Below are positions 5,836 to 6,335 of a stretch of DNA of 6,335 nt, in pieces. Made by a program: the position numbers and the translations under genes. Under the pieces are notes generated by a model. The model worked only from the letters and a program-made list of their open reading frames with translations. It was not told the DNA's origin and made no database searches. Source of the DNA: Candidatus Krumholzibacteriia bacterium (GTDB taxonomy: Bacteria > Krumholzibacteriota > Krumholzibacteriia > LZORAL124-64-63); NCBI GenBank assembly GCA_027056825.1, contig JALUJS010000694.1, forward strand, positions 1 to 6,335, given 5' to 3'. Every line of letters starts with the position of its first letter. Position 1 is the first letter of the stretch.

Positions 5836-6335
5836 ACCCGTTGGCGGGCGTCCGGATCGCCCTGGACAGCCTGCGCAGCCACAAGCTGCGCACCTTCCTG
5901 ACCCTGCTGGGCAACATCGTCGGCACCATGTCGGTGATCGCGGTGGTTTCGCTCATCTACGGGGCCGACACCTATGTCTCCCAGGTGGTCCTGGATGAGG
6001 GCACCGACGTCTTCACCATTTCGCGCATCAACGAGCTGCAGTTCCTGACAGACTTCGACGCCTTCCTCAAGTCCCTGAACAACCCCCGCCTGACCCTGGA
6101 GGACCGGAACTACCTGCGCCGGCGCATGACCACCGCGCGGGCGGTTGGGGCCATGACGGCCGTCAACACCGACCTGCGCGCCGGCGGGCGCACCTTCAAG
6201 GGGGTCCGTGTCCGGGGCGTCACCCCCGAGGTGACCCTGCTCGAGGACCTGCCCCTGGCCCTGGGCCGGCACCTGGTGGAGCAGGACGAGCGCACCGCCG
6301 CCCAGGTCGTGGTCCTGGGTCACGAGGTGGCGGCG
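5832..6335 (+). CDS. MacB/FtsX-type ABC transporter permease, N-terminal part (3'-partial)
   Basis: The first 168 codons of an ABC exporter permease cut by the right window edge; the frame has no stop to base 6335. The N-terminus MNPLAGVRIALDSLRSHKLR, followed by TFLTLLGNIVGTMSVIAVV, is the typical amphipathic helix plus first membrane helix (about residues 21-44) of MacB/FtsX-like permeases. After it comes the periplasmic domain, with DEGTDVFTISRINE and later FKGVRVRGVTPE, as in the MacB_PCD family. MacB of E. coli carries an N-terminal ATPase on the same chain; here the protein starts directly with the permease, so a separate ATPase gene is expected, probably downstream. It starts inside the adaptor stop (ATGA), indicating coupled translation and partnership. 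FtsX-like families also include LolCE-type lipoprotein transporters, but the adjacent adaptor makes a MacA-MacB exporter the better reading. Confidence 0.9.
   Translation, partial: MNPLAGVRIALDSLRSHKLRTFLTLLGNIVGTMSVIAVVSLIYGADTYVSQVVLDEGTDVFTISRINELQFLTDFDAFLKSLNNPRLTLEDRNYLRRRMTTARAVGAMTAVNTDLRAGGRTFKGVRVRGVTPEVTLLEDLPLALGRHLVEQDERTAAQVVVLGHEVAA

Overview
The window looks like bacterial chromosome from a GC-rich, Gram-negative-type organism. All genes read on the + strand and are tightly packed. The first gene combines LVIVD propeller repeats with a C-terminal PNP...F/GVYLYRL sorting or FlgD-Ig-like module. A MacA-type periplasmic adaptor follows later. Both point to a diderm of the FCB or 'Eisenbacteria/Krumholzibacteria'-like sphere. 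That placement is inferred from gene style only; there is no rRNA or phylogenetic marker to fix it.

Layout: (1) Positions 3-2594 hold most of a large secreted-type protein: fourteen LVIVD motifs, an Ig-like linker and a C-terminal sorting-type domain. Its frame is open to the left edge, so its true start and any signal peptide are probably outside the window. (2) The 106-base gap at 2595-2700 holds a perfect 11-bp GC-rich hairpin followed by a short T-rich run (terminator), and then a sigma70-like promoter candidate whose predicted start falls on the next ATG. (3) From 2701 to the right edge runs one apparent operon. It contains a divergent but catalytically complete class I ketol-acid reductoisomerase (ilvC-like), a five-helix Yip1-family membrane protein, a MacA/HlyD-type adaptor, and the first 168 residues of a MacB/FtsX-type ABC permease. 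Two of the three junctions are ATGA overlaps and the third is a 25-base gap with a clear ribosome binding site.

How the parts fit: the adaptor and permease are the usual halves of a tripartite ABC exporter (or a lipoprotein/cell-envelope transporter), whose ATPase would be expected just downstream. The Yip1 protein is a plausible inner-membrane companion. The reductoisomerase is the odd member: it has no acetolactate synthase, dehydratase or leu genes beside it here, yet appears translationally coupled to membrane and export genes. I see no CRISPR array, mobile element, tRNA, rRNA or phage feature. Nothing here is clearly a new system. The most unusual points are the orphan reductoisomerase in an export operon, its possibly leaderless start, and the double-propeller arithmetic of the first protein.
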